Shown: positions 44,361 to 55,773 of the stretch, piece after piece
How the letters are laid out: each line of letters starts with the position of its first letter
Position numbering within the stretch: position 1 is the stretch's first letter
Assembly (NCBI GenBank): GCA_907163345.1
Contig: CAJQUN010000496.1
Location: 335,590-399,589, forward strand
DNA: 64,000 nt
Reading direction: 5' to 3'
DNA from: Haberlea rhodopensis
Lineage: Eukaryota; Streptophyta; Magnoliopsida; Lamiales; Gesneriaceae
Notes under the pieces: model-generated
What the model saw: the letters and a program-made list of their open reading frames with translations, nothing else
Told to the model about the DNA's origin: nothing
Database searches by the model: none
Translations under genes and position numbers: made by a program

Positions 44361-46859
44361 CACCGGTGTACTCCACGTAACACCAGGACTACACAAACAA
44401 AACAAAGCCATGACCCCGATTCTGGACCACATTAGATCGAATTAACAACTGCGACGCACCAAGCCTTAAAATAGAGCAAACGCCAAAATCCATACAAACC
44501 CAAAATAACGACATACCTCGACGTGAATCGTTCCAGAAGTCAGTCCACAATGACTAAAAATCAACCAAACCTTCCTTGGTCTCGACATAGATATCTCCCC
44601 CATGATATCTCCATCACTTGCCCACGATGCTTAACACGCATCGTTATGATGAGGACTACTAGCATACGACAGTATACTCACAGAAAATCCGATTCTTGTT
44701 TCCCAGTCCTTCTCCTCCAAAGGAGTAGTTGCAACACTTACAACACGGATCGGGCAACCCACGGTCACCGATCCACACAAAGCACATCTCCGAGGATGTT
44801 TACATCGATGTGTTCCAAGAAATCATATCTTGGTCCTGACACACCATCAAGACCACCCCCCCCCCCCCCCCCACAAGGTCTCAAGTTCCACAGGGGACAT
44901 GCATGACAAACAATTTCATTCCTACACACGTGTCAACCATGACACCAAACAAACCCGAATCTCGGCCATCCCTCATTTATCCTTGGATCCAACAATCCTA
45001 AAATAGGAAGGCTATCGAATTATCCAACAAGAATTACCATGATTCCAAAACACGTCGATCCCTCCTAAGGGGAGGTCAAACAACCCTCACGATCATTCAT
45101 CAGAATGCATCGTGCCATCGAGATTAGCGATCTCGAGGTTCCACAATCTCACACCGGAGATTCACCAAACCAAGCATACAAACTCGACGTTCAACAATGA
45201 ATAAAATAACGTTGGCATTCGTATACACTCACGGCACACATACCCAACACCAATCACAACATGCATACGTAATGCAATAGACTCGGGTATCTCCAATCAT
45301 ACCCAAATCCCAAAACCAACTGTCAAAACTCGATTATTCTCACCCCACGGAGAATGATGGTTGACAAACCAAAACCAAAGGGTGTGATTTCAACATCACC
45401 ACCACACGAACCAAAATAACGAATCTCCCCAAAAGATTCAACCGGTAGGCATCATAATACCGCCTTCCTCTCAAGGAAAAAAAGTCATGAATCCATGATC
45501 CTCCAATCCTCGAACCACCGTTCGGAAGACCTGGGTATATTTATACCAAACATATCCCGGAATCCAGAAATACACAACTGGTTAGAGTAGTGCATCAATA
45601 CCACCATTACCCGATCCGAAATCCGCATACGCCATGTATACACATCCCAACGATGCTCTGTACTAATGCCATAGTACTCCACAATCGAGCATCTCCCCGA
45701 AGACGTCTCCACAAACGTCTCACCGAGGTAAGAAATCCATTACTCGGTCCAACACCAGTCATGCTTACCATGGATGATTTACAATCAATCCACGACCGAT
45801 GCAAGCTATCTCCAAGATAGTACAATCCAAATCTCTCCAAGAGATAAGGTCAAAATAGTAGTGTCACCACACTAACTATATCTCACAAACCATTGTGACT
45901 CCCGTTGCATTCCTTATGCAAGGATGCTCAACTAGAGGTAACCACGACTTGACGACACTCACGTTGGCATTCCCAACAGAATTGAGCTGCCCCAAAGCAA
46001 GTCTCTCAAAACATTTGACGTATAAACGTCTCCGTAAGGTATTCCCTACCTCAAATACCATGCCACAAAGAGACTACAAGAGTCTACCATAACCCTCATC
46101 GTATCACCATACGATTCACCAAACTCGAATCCAACGAGCATTATAATGGCTAACACAAGCACACTAAAGTACTGCAACAATACCTGGCTAGCGATTCGCT
46201 GGCCCCATAGGCTCATACCAACCTATCAACGTGACACACGTCTCAACCCGGTATACCATACCGTACAAACCATTAGAGTTGTGGGTCATCATCCAACATA
46301 TCTATAAAACACCAAGCACAATGGACATCCAGGTGTCCTTGCTTAACTATCATGCAATCCTAATCCATTAGGACTTATTCCACACCCTCAGGGTGGGTGT
46401 AACCATGCCTCCCCATATCACAACAACAAGCGAGTAGTTTCCTCAATGACTACTCTTACCACCAATCACTTGGCCTTAGCCATCCCAGCGAGCATACCCA
46501 AGGGTATCGCTGCTCGACAAATATTTACCTCTATAACATGATGTGGTACCCTCACCGGTACAATGCATCCAATGCTCCATCGGGCAAACCTGCTCGGCAA
46601 AAAGGGTCTCGTCAACTAGTGACCCAGACTCTACCATGTGCCCACCATCGGCACTCAAACCATACAACCAAATACATAACATGAATGTATCATTCACCAA
46701 AACGACGCCACGCGTCCACATAGACATCCAAAATAACATCGTCAAACACATGATGGTACCCGTCGATACACGACACTCATAATCTTATCGTCAAACACAT
46801 GACGGTATAAAACAACACATAATATTCATAATAATGATAACAAAAGTAATATGCCATAC
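44361..46859 (-). other. LARD2 interior, non-coding
   Basis: No credible gene on either strand. Blocks match LARD1's interior. A run of 17 C occurs at 44856-44872. Confidence 0.75.
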
Positions 46860-47990
46860 CTCATCGCTATCAAGATAGCAGAATACCTGTATCCATCGTT
46901 CACCAGCGGTACACAAGCAGCACCCATCGCCCGTAGGCGGCATAATCCAGTGCTACACACATAGCGGTATAACCCATCGCTATAGAATCAGCGGCATGAT
47001 CCCCCGCCATAGAGTCAACGGCATAAGACATCGCCATAGATATCCGGCGGTATGAACCATCGCCATAGATGTAGCGGAATGTACCATCGCTATATAATAC
47101 CTGGCGGCATGAACCATTGCCAATAGAATACCCGGCGGCATGAACCATCGCCAATAGAATACCTGGCGGCATGAACCATCGCCAATAGAATACCCGGCGG
47201 CATGAACCATCGCCAATAGAATACCCGGCAGCATGAACCATCGCCAATACCTGGCGGCATGAACCATCGCCAATAGAATACCCGGCGGCATGAACCATCG
47301 CCAATAAAATACCCGGCGGCATGAACCATCGCCAATAGAATACCCGGCGTCATGAACCATCGCCAATAAAATAGCGGAATAATCGCGGACTCAAGAGGCA
47401 CTCACACTCATGTAGTACTTTGTTCCCGATCGCATCGCTACGTCATGACAGCGGCATCATCGCTTCGACGTGACAGCGGCATGTATCATCGCTTCGACAC
47501 GACAGCGGCATCATCGCTTCGACATGACGGTGGTACCATCGCTTTGACGTGACAGCGGCATTTACCATCGCTTCGACACGACAACGGCATTTACCATCGC
47601 TCCGGCATGACAGCGGAAATACCCCTCGCTTCGACATAGTAGCGGCATAATATCCCTCGCAATAGTAATATGACAGCGGCATTATCCTTCGCTTCGACAT
47701 ATTTGCTGCAAATATTCTTCATCGCTATAATATGACAGCGGCAAGTATTCACATCGCTACACCATGCATGGAACTGTAATGCATATCCCGTATTCCAATA
47801 ATTGTTTCGGCACGACAGCGGCATCATCGCTTTGACGTGACAGCGGCATTTACCATCGCTTCGACACGACAGCGGCATCATCGCTTCGAAGTGCATGCAA
47901 CCGTAATGCATAACCCGTGTTCCAATAAACATCGCCATGAGTGTATTTTAATGCACTTCGCTCCAACATTTAGCGGCAAAGCATTAAGTT
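46860..47990. repeat. AGCGG/CGCT-rich repeat region in LARD2
   Basis: Includes a 31-bp tandem repeat (47099-47381) with catgaaccatcgccaatag starting at 47108, 47139, 47170, 47201, 47232, 47258, 47289, 47320 and 47351. From 47440 to 47990 come variants of gacagcggcat-catcgcttcgac. The same words appear at lower copy in the LTRs. Because 31 is not a multiple of three, one repeat shows up in three frames as spurious ORFs. Confidence 0.93.
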
Positions 47991-48190
47991 CATCACTCCG
48001 ATGTATATCTATGCAACCATAATGCATAGTCCATGTCTCATAAAACCCTGCAACCACCATGGTTAGCAACACATATTCCAATTATGAACACATATCATAA
48101 ACGCACATAAGCAATCATGCATAAGTATGTGCTTCTCATTCCCATTAACATGTTCCTAGGCCCTCAACAGCCCCAAAGAGCTAACCACTA

Positions 48191-48201
48191 CTCTGATACC
48201 A
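48191..48201 (-). promoter_or_regulatory. LARD2 primer-binding site (tRNA-iMet)
   Basis: The minus strand reads TGGTATCAGAG, four bases from the right LTR. Confidence 0.93.
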
Positions 48202-48205
48202 CTAA

Positions 48206-49847
48206 TGTAAGGACCCCCGAGCCCTTAACCCGTTATTAGTGTATTAAGCCATACCATTAGTGCATATAATCATACCATCATGGGGAAAACCATGTGCAAG
48301 TGCAACACCGAATGCTACCCAGAAAATTTCTTGCATTCAATTCACATAATATTCAGATTCTCCAACCAAGATTATTCATATAACATGCACCCACATAATA
48401 CACTAACATGCTCTTAGTTCTTTTAGCAATTCCATAATTAATTGCATGCAACCATAATGAACCGAGAGAAGCCGTAGCCCATTTATACATTCCATATACA
48501 CGAAAAATGTACTCACATAAGAGTACCCAATGGATAAGCGTGTATCTGATGTATAAAACACTCTACCGGATACCGTTACTGGAACTTCAATCCTGGTAGC
48601 ACCTCCCAAGCACAGCTCGATCTCAACACTGGATCTGTGTACTTATTCAACCAGTTCTAGTACCTCGATCTTGGAAGTACCTCTATCAACAGCCCAAGCT
48701 CGACTCCAAAGCTACCGCTACACCTGTGTTACCTGCCCCAACAGAGACAGCCCCCACACGGGGTGAGCATACCAATGCCACCAATCCAATAATCATAATA
48801 TTGCAATTCATAATTTACAGGATGTAAATGCCATAATTTAAATGATACTCCCTGGATGGTAACACCCTCATCCGGGATCGACTGTATTGTCCTTGTTCTC
48901 AAAATAACCAAACTCATCAAATTCCCAAAGCCAGTTAATCGCCACATAGATTAACTAATATCGTCCTGTTATACCAGTTCCATAATCAATAGGGTAAAAT
49001 CATTATATAAAAGACCGTAGATATCACATTAATCGGTTCAATGATTCCATGTTCCTATTTTATTGCTCGCTCCACAATAGCGGCATTATAAACCCCGCGC
49101 ACGCTCAACACTAGCGGCGTCATAACCGATGGTCGCTCAACGGCGACGGCATCCCAAATCATTGCTTGCTCAAAAGCGGCACCGTATGGTTCCCAATGTG
49201 CAACCATTTGACACAATTACCATTTACCATGCATATCGTTATCCATTTATAGCAAATGTCATGCACCATGCATTTCAATACCTATTCGACGCAATTACCA
49301 CATGCCACATATTTTCATGACCATATAATGTAATCACCACACACCATATGTTCCGATACCCGTTTAATACAATTATCATACACAATGCATTTTACAGTTG
49401 CAATACTATAATAGGCTATGCTCGTACGTCCTACGTACCTTAAGTTTCCGTAGTCTGAGCCAAACCTTGCTTTAGTTCCATGCCTCGAGAAAGATGTGCT
49501 AAAACGCATAAACAATCCACAATCAAGCATAAGCATGCAACCACGTGCCCAAGCATGTTCAAAACACCCAAACATGTCGTCTATCCATGACGATTACCCA
49601 ATTATAAAAGTTCCCGGCTAAGCATGTATAATACCCCAAAATATTGTCAATCCATGCCAATTAACCTTTTAAAATAACCCGGGGCGAAGCATGCAAGACA
49701 CCCAAAAAGAGCCAAGAAACAACAAAAGAGGCACCAACAAACTGGCCGTCTCGATCGATCGAAATTTCATTTCGATCGATCGAAACTACCCTCCGATCGA
49801 TCGGTCAAAATACCGATCGATCGGTCCACTGTTCAAAATCCATAAAA
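48206..49847 (-). repeat. LARD2 5' LTR, truncated
   Basis: Matches 41872 to about 43507, then stops just after the second GATCGATC pair (gttcaaaatccataaaa). The missing part would carry the promoter, so this LTR cannot start transcription as its partner could. Confidence 0.93.
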
Positions 49848-49850
49848 ACG

Positions 49851-50510
49851 TTATTTGTGCTCCTTGAGCACTTGAATGTGTTCTTTTTCTTGGTCATCTC
49901 CCAACTTGCTAGAGATAATTACCGGTAGTGTACCTCCTTCTCCAAGGAATACGTACTTTAGGTTGCTTGGTAATTGCTTCAACTCAACGATGGGCGCCTG
50001 CGATACAGAAGGTAGTGGCCTAATGTTAGAATTGAGTAATGAAACATGAAATGTTACCTTGTATCTCAGGCGTGGTATCAAAGGTGATGAAGGTTTTCTC
50101 TACTTCGTCTCCAAATGACAACTCTTCCTCAAGATGAGTGAGTGGTGTTGTTAGGGCTATCTCCAATTCCTCTTTACCTGCAAGCTCAAAAATACCATGG
50201 GGCAAGTAATCAATAATATCGATAGAATAAACATTATCATCATCGTCACAAGATATTTCATGGCGTCATGTATATTAAATTCAACAACTTCATCATCAAA
50301 TTCCTCAGTGAGTGTTCCACTATGAATGTCTATCTTAGTCTTAGAATTCTTCAAAAAGGGTTTTCCCAACAATATTGGACTACTATTGTCACCATTTGCC
50401 ATGTCAAGCACATAAAAATCCGCGGGAAAAATCAAATTATTTACTTGCACCAACACATCCTCTAGAATTTCTTTAGGGTAAGCAGTAGACATATCCGCTA
50501 ATTGGACAAC
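49851..50510 (-). pseudogene. Athila-like protease C-terminus and RT N-terminal linker
   Basis: ORF 50157-50492: VVQLADMSTAYPKEILEDVL, FPADFYVLDM and SPILLGKPFLKNSKTKID form the flap and C-terminal part of the Athila-type protease. After a frame change, ORF 49851-50081 is the linker to RT, ending in HIQVLKEHK at the LARD2 junction. The reading continues at 51834 beyond the solo LTR. Confidence 0.9.
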
Positions 50511-50731
50511 TGAAAAGTGTCGTTTTTACACTTATTTAGATGTGATTTTCTAATGGTTTTCGTGCTGATTCTTGGATTATTTTACGGTTTTTGGTATATA
50601 TTTCAGGAATCAATGTTGAAGTGAATAAAAGTAGAGGAAATGAGCCAAAAATGATGAAAAAGGACCGAACCGAGCGAACGCATCAAAGCCGGGAAAGGAA
50701 GAAAATAACAAAAGAAAAAAAAATCAAGCTC

Positions 50732-50811
50732 GATCGATCGAGACTCAATTCTCGATCGATTGGCTTGGGCAGAAAATTGGCGATCGATCGAGCTGTCAAT
50801 CTCGATCGATC
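50732..50811. repeat. GATCGATC cluster upstream of TATA, solo LTR
   Basis: Octamers at 50732, 50754 (GATCGATT), 50782 and 50804; gaps 22, 28 and 22. Inner flanks pair (GAGA/TCTC, GAG/CTC) and outer flanks AAGC/GCTT and GGC/GCC extend both hairpins. Confidence 0.93.
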
Positions 50812-50842
50812 TGCCGGAAGAGTTTGCTGCAAATAAACTCCT

Positions 50843-50849
50843 TATAAAG
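50843..50849 (+). promoter_or_regulatory. TATA box, solo LTR
   Basis: TATAAAG, 32 bases after the last GATCGATC octamer. Confidence 0.5.
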
Positions 50850-51833
50850 TTTGTGTCCAACCAAATAGTCCATAATTCCTTTACTATATATATTAAACAC
50901 GAAAATCACAACCATGATCATACTTTTTAACCTAGGAAGCTCCACTCCTCCATACTCCATATCACCTTCATCCACCATCACCTCTTCATCCTAGGAATTG
51001 GAACAAGCCAACAAGGGAATCGGGGAGCACGGTCGAGAAAGAAGCGAGGAAGGATCGAGAATCAATGAAGAAGTCGACTTGGGAGTTTTCTTTTACTTTT
51101 CTATTATTGTTTAAATGAATAATTGGATTTGTTGTGTTTTTTATGATTGAGAAGTATCAATAACATAGTTTTTCCTATTGATTTTGAGATTGAATTTATA
51201 TATCTTCATGTGCATGTCTTATTGTTCTTCATGCTTTTGAAGGATTGATCCCCTTTGAATGATATTTTATTATAATTGAGATCAAGAGATAAAATTATAA
51301 TACGATATAATAATTCATGCCGTGTGTTAAAGATTAGATCGAGAGATAAAATCACATACGAGTGATAGCTTTGGGTTGTTTAATCTAAAGTTAGTGGTTT
51401 TCATAAAGCGCATTCAATATTAAATTGTTAATTGAGTGAACGAGAGTTACTTGTTGCAATTGATGTTAGATTTAATATAGCTCGAGAGAGTATATTGAAT
51501 AAATTCGGAAAACCCGTCACCTTAGAGATGTATGGAGAAGAGAATTGTAAGAGTTGGGTTAGGTGAATAATTGTCTTGATAGTTCTTTCTTGTGGATTTT
51601 TCTCGTGATCGTCGATTGTTTTGGTTGGACTAGAGTAGTTTAATTTAGTTATTAATTTAATTATTAATTATCGTATGTTAAATATAGTCAAAAGCGTCTT
51701 ATTTGGTACTTGCTTGTTAGTCCCTGTGGATAAAACATCCCTATTTCTAAATCACTATACTAAAACTTGACACCGTGCACTTGCGGTATAATCGCTACAC
51801 TGGAAAAATAATTGTTTAAAATAAAAGGGATCA

Positions 51834-52664
51834 ACAATCACCATAGTGTCACTTAAAGGTCCAAGATTTAAGCATAAAGAGAATATGTCTTTTTCTAGAC
51901 GTGTGTTACCAATCGTGCATGGGATGGTAAACATACCTGGATCCTTGCACTTGATGGGGATATTTCTTTGAATTACAGTTGAGATGTTCTCCCCAACTCA
52001 ACTTTTTGGCACCCCTTCAACTTCTGCTTCCACTTTGCAGTGCATAACTCCTTCAAGAACTTTGCGTAGCGGGGTACTTGCTTGATAGCGTCCAACAGTG
52101 GGATATTCACTTCGCATCTTTGGAAGGTGTTGTAGAGATCCTTGATGTTCTCATCTTTCCTACTATCCTTCAGAGCAAGAGGAAAAGGGGGTTCATTTAT
52201 ATTCAAAAGGTGGAGGAAACTTACCTCGAGGTTCCTCCTCTTGTGTAGATTCCTTTCCTTTGTGCTCAAGTTCTTGTTCCTCCTCTTGTGTAGTATCCGG
52301 GATTTCACAATTCTCCGGTTCTTCCAATTCACCATTCCTTAGCTTAATGGCGCTTGCATTCTCTCGTGGATTCATCACTGGCTGGGAGGGTACTTTATGG
52401 GATCCTTGAACTTCCAAACGGTTAAGGTTGGTTGCAATTTGTCCCACTTGAGTGTTTAAACTTTGACTGCTTGCCCGTGTTTTCTATTGAAATTTAGTAA
52501 CATTGTGAGCAAGATCTTGGACAATATTCTCAAGTCTATCAATAGTTAGGGAATTGAGAATTTTGTTGTGGTCTCTGGAATGGTAGTCGATAGGGTGGCG
52601 GATTAGACTGCAATTGTGGTTCCGCTTGGTTTCCATATCTCAAGTTTTGTAGGGTCTTCCTACC
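51834..52664 (-). pseudogene. Athila-like gag C-terminus and protease N-terminus
   Basis: Right part: NLRYGNQAEPQLQSNPPPYR and RLENIVQDLAHNVTKFQ from the gag tail, then a Glu-rich stretch (ORF 52193-52447) and FPLALKDSRKDENIKDLYNTF. LLDAIKQVPRYAKFLKELC (52010-52110) is the conserved pre-protease block. KCKDPGMFTIPCTIGN starts the protease. The D-x-G-A-S active-site segment expected soon after is missing; the sequence jumps to LNLGPLSDTMVIV. Several frame changes. Confidence 0.88.
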
Positions 52665-53384
52665 TTAACATCGTTAGAATAACGTATTATGGACTAAACA
52701 TGCATTAATAACATCTTAGGGTTCCGGTTGTAGCTTTGAGCTAATAGGATTACAGGCCAAAAAATAAAGTTCCAAAAGCTATCCAATTACTTTCTCGATA
52801 ATGAATGTTAAAGCTATAGATTTACACTACTCCTAGAGTAGAGACTATTCAAAAATCATGTATCCTAAATTCTTTCATGCTCCTCGAAGCTCACTGCCTC
52901 AACCCGAACCTTAGCTTTCAGTCCAAAATTGTACCTACAGGAACAACCCATCATGAGCATGTACATCATTACTTAACATCATAAATAATGGCATATAAAT
53001 AAATGCATGAGAATAATCGTTAACATATACTTCCTGGTTAATCGCATTAACCCACTTTTGTTGTCCCTGTTTCATAATCATGCATGTAATCATTAGTTCT
53101 TGACATAAATGATTAAAATCATACTTCACATATATGCTCATAATCAACAATGTTAATTAGAAATGTGACTGTCCTGGTCCTGTTATGGCAGCGGCACAAT
53201 TGGCCCCCTCGCTCGACATATAGCGGTACTGTGATACCCCTCGCTACACCTTGATAGCGGATGTATCTCCCGCTAGCTATGTCAGCGGTAAGTACCTTCC
53301 TCGCTTGCCCATAACAACCACCGGACATTCTACCATTTCTAGTAACATAGTTTAACATACATCATAAACATCATAGCATCTTTA

Positions 53385-53576
53385 CTCATCATAGACATCA
53401 TCATATCTTTACTTATCATAATCATCATCATAAACATCATATCATCTGTACTCATCATAGACATCATCATATCTTTACTTATCATAATCATCATCATAAA
53501 CATCATATCATATTTACTCATCATAGACATCATCATATCTTTACTTATCATAATCATCATCATAAACATCATAAAT
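53385..53576. repeat. 66-bp tandem repeat, 3 copies
   Basis: ctcatcatagacatcatc starts at 53385, 53451 and 53517. ATC-rich like LARD1's 54-bp repeat and in the same order relative to the paired-ACGT module. Confidence 0.95.
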
Positions 53577-53812
53577 ACTTATGCAATCATTGTGTAGTCA
53601 TAGTATAGGAGTGTGTTTTACCGTCCGATGCCCGTACGTCTCTTACGTACCTTAATTTCAAAAGTGGAGAAGTTGGAGAACTTTATCTCCTTGATGTTGT
53701 TGGTACCTGAGATGGTTCTACACAACCATACAAATCAATATTAGAAGCCAAATAATAGCCAAATACCAAAAATTCAACAAAAAACATCATTTGCCAAAAT
53801 TCCCCTGCTGGC

Positions 53813-53966
53813 GATCGATCGTTGTGCTGAGACGATCGATCGCGAGCCTTACCGATCGATCGCCTTCTCATGGCGATCGATCGCGCCAAATATGGCGATC
53901 GATCGCCTGCTACATATTTCGCTACTGGTCTTTGGCGATCGATCGCCTCACATATGGCGATCGATC
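53813..53966. repeat. GATCGATC cluster with about 21-bp spacing
   Basis: Octamers at 53813, 53834, 53854, 53875, 53897, 53937 and 53959; gaps 21, 20, 21, 22, 40 and 22. Several lie in longer palindromes such as GGCGATCGATCGCC. Confidence 0.95.
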
Positions 53967-54705
53967 GCCACCTGCTGTGTGCGCGATCCTTCACCATTTT
54001 TGAGCATTTTTCGAGCTCAATCTCATACCCTTCAAACCCAAACATTCCAACATAACAAATATCATCATAACTCACTAAAACCCACATAAAAAACACTTCA
54101 AAAATCATACCCCAACCACATACAACATATACCCAAAAACAAATCTACAAAAATCCCAAAATGCTAACCCATTTCAAAACTAAACATCATTAAAACTTTA
54201 GGAAGGGTTCCATACCTCTTAAGGACTCCAAATCTTAACAAAAATCCCACAAACAAAGGTTTTGTGAAGATTTCTCCTTCCTTCCTTGCCAAATTTCGAA
54301 AATATGAAATGGGTTAGGGTTGGGGATGAATTTGGGGATTTAAAATAGTAAAGGATAAAGTGAGGTTAAAGTGATGAGTAAAAGGGGGGTAAAGGGTTAT
54401 AAGGGTTATTAATTTGCACTCCAAAATTAACATGATGTATAAAATACCCCAACATGGTATTTTAAAAGCATTTTACAAAAATGCTACAAACTTCCATTAA
54501 ATTCATATCTTCCACATAATTAACAACCAATACAAATAAATCATGTTAACACCCTATTTTCTAACATGCATAACATGCACCCTGAAATGCAACCCCCAGG
54601 TCACGCCTACCATGTGACTAAGCATTTCAACAAGATAATTAATTTCAACACAAAAATCAATTATCATCATGATTAATCATATAAACATCATCAATTATCA
54701 TTGTC

Positions 54706-55558
54706 CTGGAAAGCCGCCCGCGCCATTCGCTTGCTCACTGGATAGTTCTTGAAGTGAGGGACATGCATCGATTGTATGGCTCATCTCTAAGCAAATCCCA
54801 CATGCCTTACCATTTTGCCCATTCCCACCTGACAACAAGAGAGATTAAACTAATTAGTTGTTGTTCAAGGTTAGAAACGTGTACCTCAGTTTGTTTCCTT
54901 TGGGATGGTTCGGCTCTAAAGTTGCCAAATTGCTGTGAGTTAGCCGCCATGTTTGCTATCAAATTCCTCGCCTCTTCCGGTGTTTTATCTACAAAATCTC
55001 CACCGCTTGCAACATCTACTAAATTCCTGTCACTAGACAACAAGCCTTCATAATAGTATTGAATGAGGAGATGTACACTTATCTGATGTTGTGGGCAGCT
55101 TGCACACAACTTTTTGAAGCGTTCCCAATACTCGTAAAGTGTTTCTCCAGTGAATTGACTAATGCTGTAGATCTCTTTCCTTATGTTGGCGGCTCTTGAT
55201 GCTGGAAAGTACTTTTCAAGGAAAATTCTCTTCAACTTGTTCCATGTAGTGATTTAGTCGGATGGTAGATAGAATAGCCAAACCTTCGCAACATCCTTTA
55301 ATGAGAAAGGAAAGGCTCTCAGCTTGATTTGCTCCTCAGTGATCCCAGTTGGTTTCATGGTGGTGCAAACCACATGAAATTCCGTTGAGTGTTTGTCAGG
55401 ATCTTCACCTGCAAGAACATGAAACGAGGGTAAGAGATGTATTAAACAAGATTTTAATTCAAAATTGATATTAGTAGAAAGAGTAGGAAAAGTAATGCAG
55501 AGGGGTGCTGATCCAAGGTAGGATTCGCCAACTGTCTCAGACTCTGGTTCTCCACCAT
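54706..55558 (-). pseudogene. Athila-like gag, N-terminal and central part
   Basis: The ATG at 55558 starts MVENQSLRQLANPTLDQHPS. After frame changes come the core blocks GEDPDKHSTEFHVVCTTMKP, FPFSLKDVAKVWLFYLPSD (then a TAA at about 55254) and FLEKYFPASRAANIRKEI (ORF 54807-55235), with GETLYEYWERFKKLCASCP. Near 54750-54790 a zinc motif reads ACGICLEMSHTIDACPSLQE. Gag packages element RNA; this copy is broken by stops and by the LTR at 52665-54705. Confidence 0.92.
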
Positions 55559-55754
55559 ATTAATCTCTTCTTATTCTTCTTCTTGTCTCTTACGAGTTTC
55601 TCTCCTACGTCGATGTAGGGTTCTTTCAATCTCAGAATCTGATATTTGTCCTCCTCTGAATGATACCCTGCGTGCATGAACAAACAAGAGTAATATAGGT
55701 AGACAAATAGCAATATCTACTAGTCAAAAATTAGCACAAAAAGTAACAATGCCT
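55559..55754 (-). other. Athila-like leader
   Basis: Short stretch between PBS and gag ATG with an Arg/Glu-rich potential reading; no separate gene supported. Confidence 0.5.
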
Positions 55755-55773
55755 TCCCCGACAACAGCGCCAA
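55755..55773 (-). promoter_or_regulatory. Athila-like primer-binding site
   Basis: The minus strand reads TTGGCGCTGTTGTCGGGGA, the usual PBS context in plant Athila/Tat elements (TGGCGCCGTTGCCGGGGA), distinct from the tRNA-iMet sites elsewhere in the window. Confidence 0.88.

Larger units (their letters stand above)
41872..49847 (-). mobile_element. LARD2: non-autonomous LTR element, one LTR truncated
   Basis: The left LTR 41872-44323 is complete. The right LTR 48206 to about 49847 lacks roughly its last 815 bp. Minus orientation follows from the tRNA-iMet PBS at 48191-48201 and the PPT at 44324. The 3.9-kb interior lacks coding sequence and is related to LARD1's. Because the right end is deleted, no target duplication can be read. 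It splits the Athila-like RT, and about 75 codons of RT are missing at the junction, so one deletion probably removed both. Confidence 0.93.
50511..51833 (+). mobile_element. Solo LTR, Tat/Athila-type, plus orientation
   Basis: 1323 bp from TGAAAAGTGTCG to GGGATCA, with flanks acaac (50506-50510) and acaat (51834-51838), a target duplication with one later change. The protease reading VIVQLAD is restored when it is removed. It is related to the LTRs at 55981-57485 and 62630-63984 (shared gtgcacttgcgg...atcgc end). No internal region remains, so LTR-LTR recombination is likely. It holds four GATCGATC-type octamers and a TATA box. Confidence 0.92.
52665..54705 (-). mobile_element. Degraded LTR related to the Tekay/LARD families
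   Basis: It shares with 7068-9140 the block aatgaatgttaa...tttacactactcctagagtagagac, the AGCGG motifs, the paired-ACGT module (53634-53650), a GATCGATC cluster and the accaggtcac-like end. Both tips are imperfect and no clean TG/CA or target duplication is visible, so boundaries are approximate. It interrupts the Athila-like gag, and roughly 14 codons are missing around it. Confidence 0.8.

Noticed and set aside
46900..47401. Three overlapping ORFs with repeated Met-Val-His-Ala and Gly-Asp-Gly-Ser-Cys peptides
   Set aside because: They arise from one 31-bp repeat read in three frames; the same peptides appear frame by frame. Repeat artefact.
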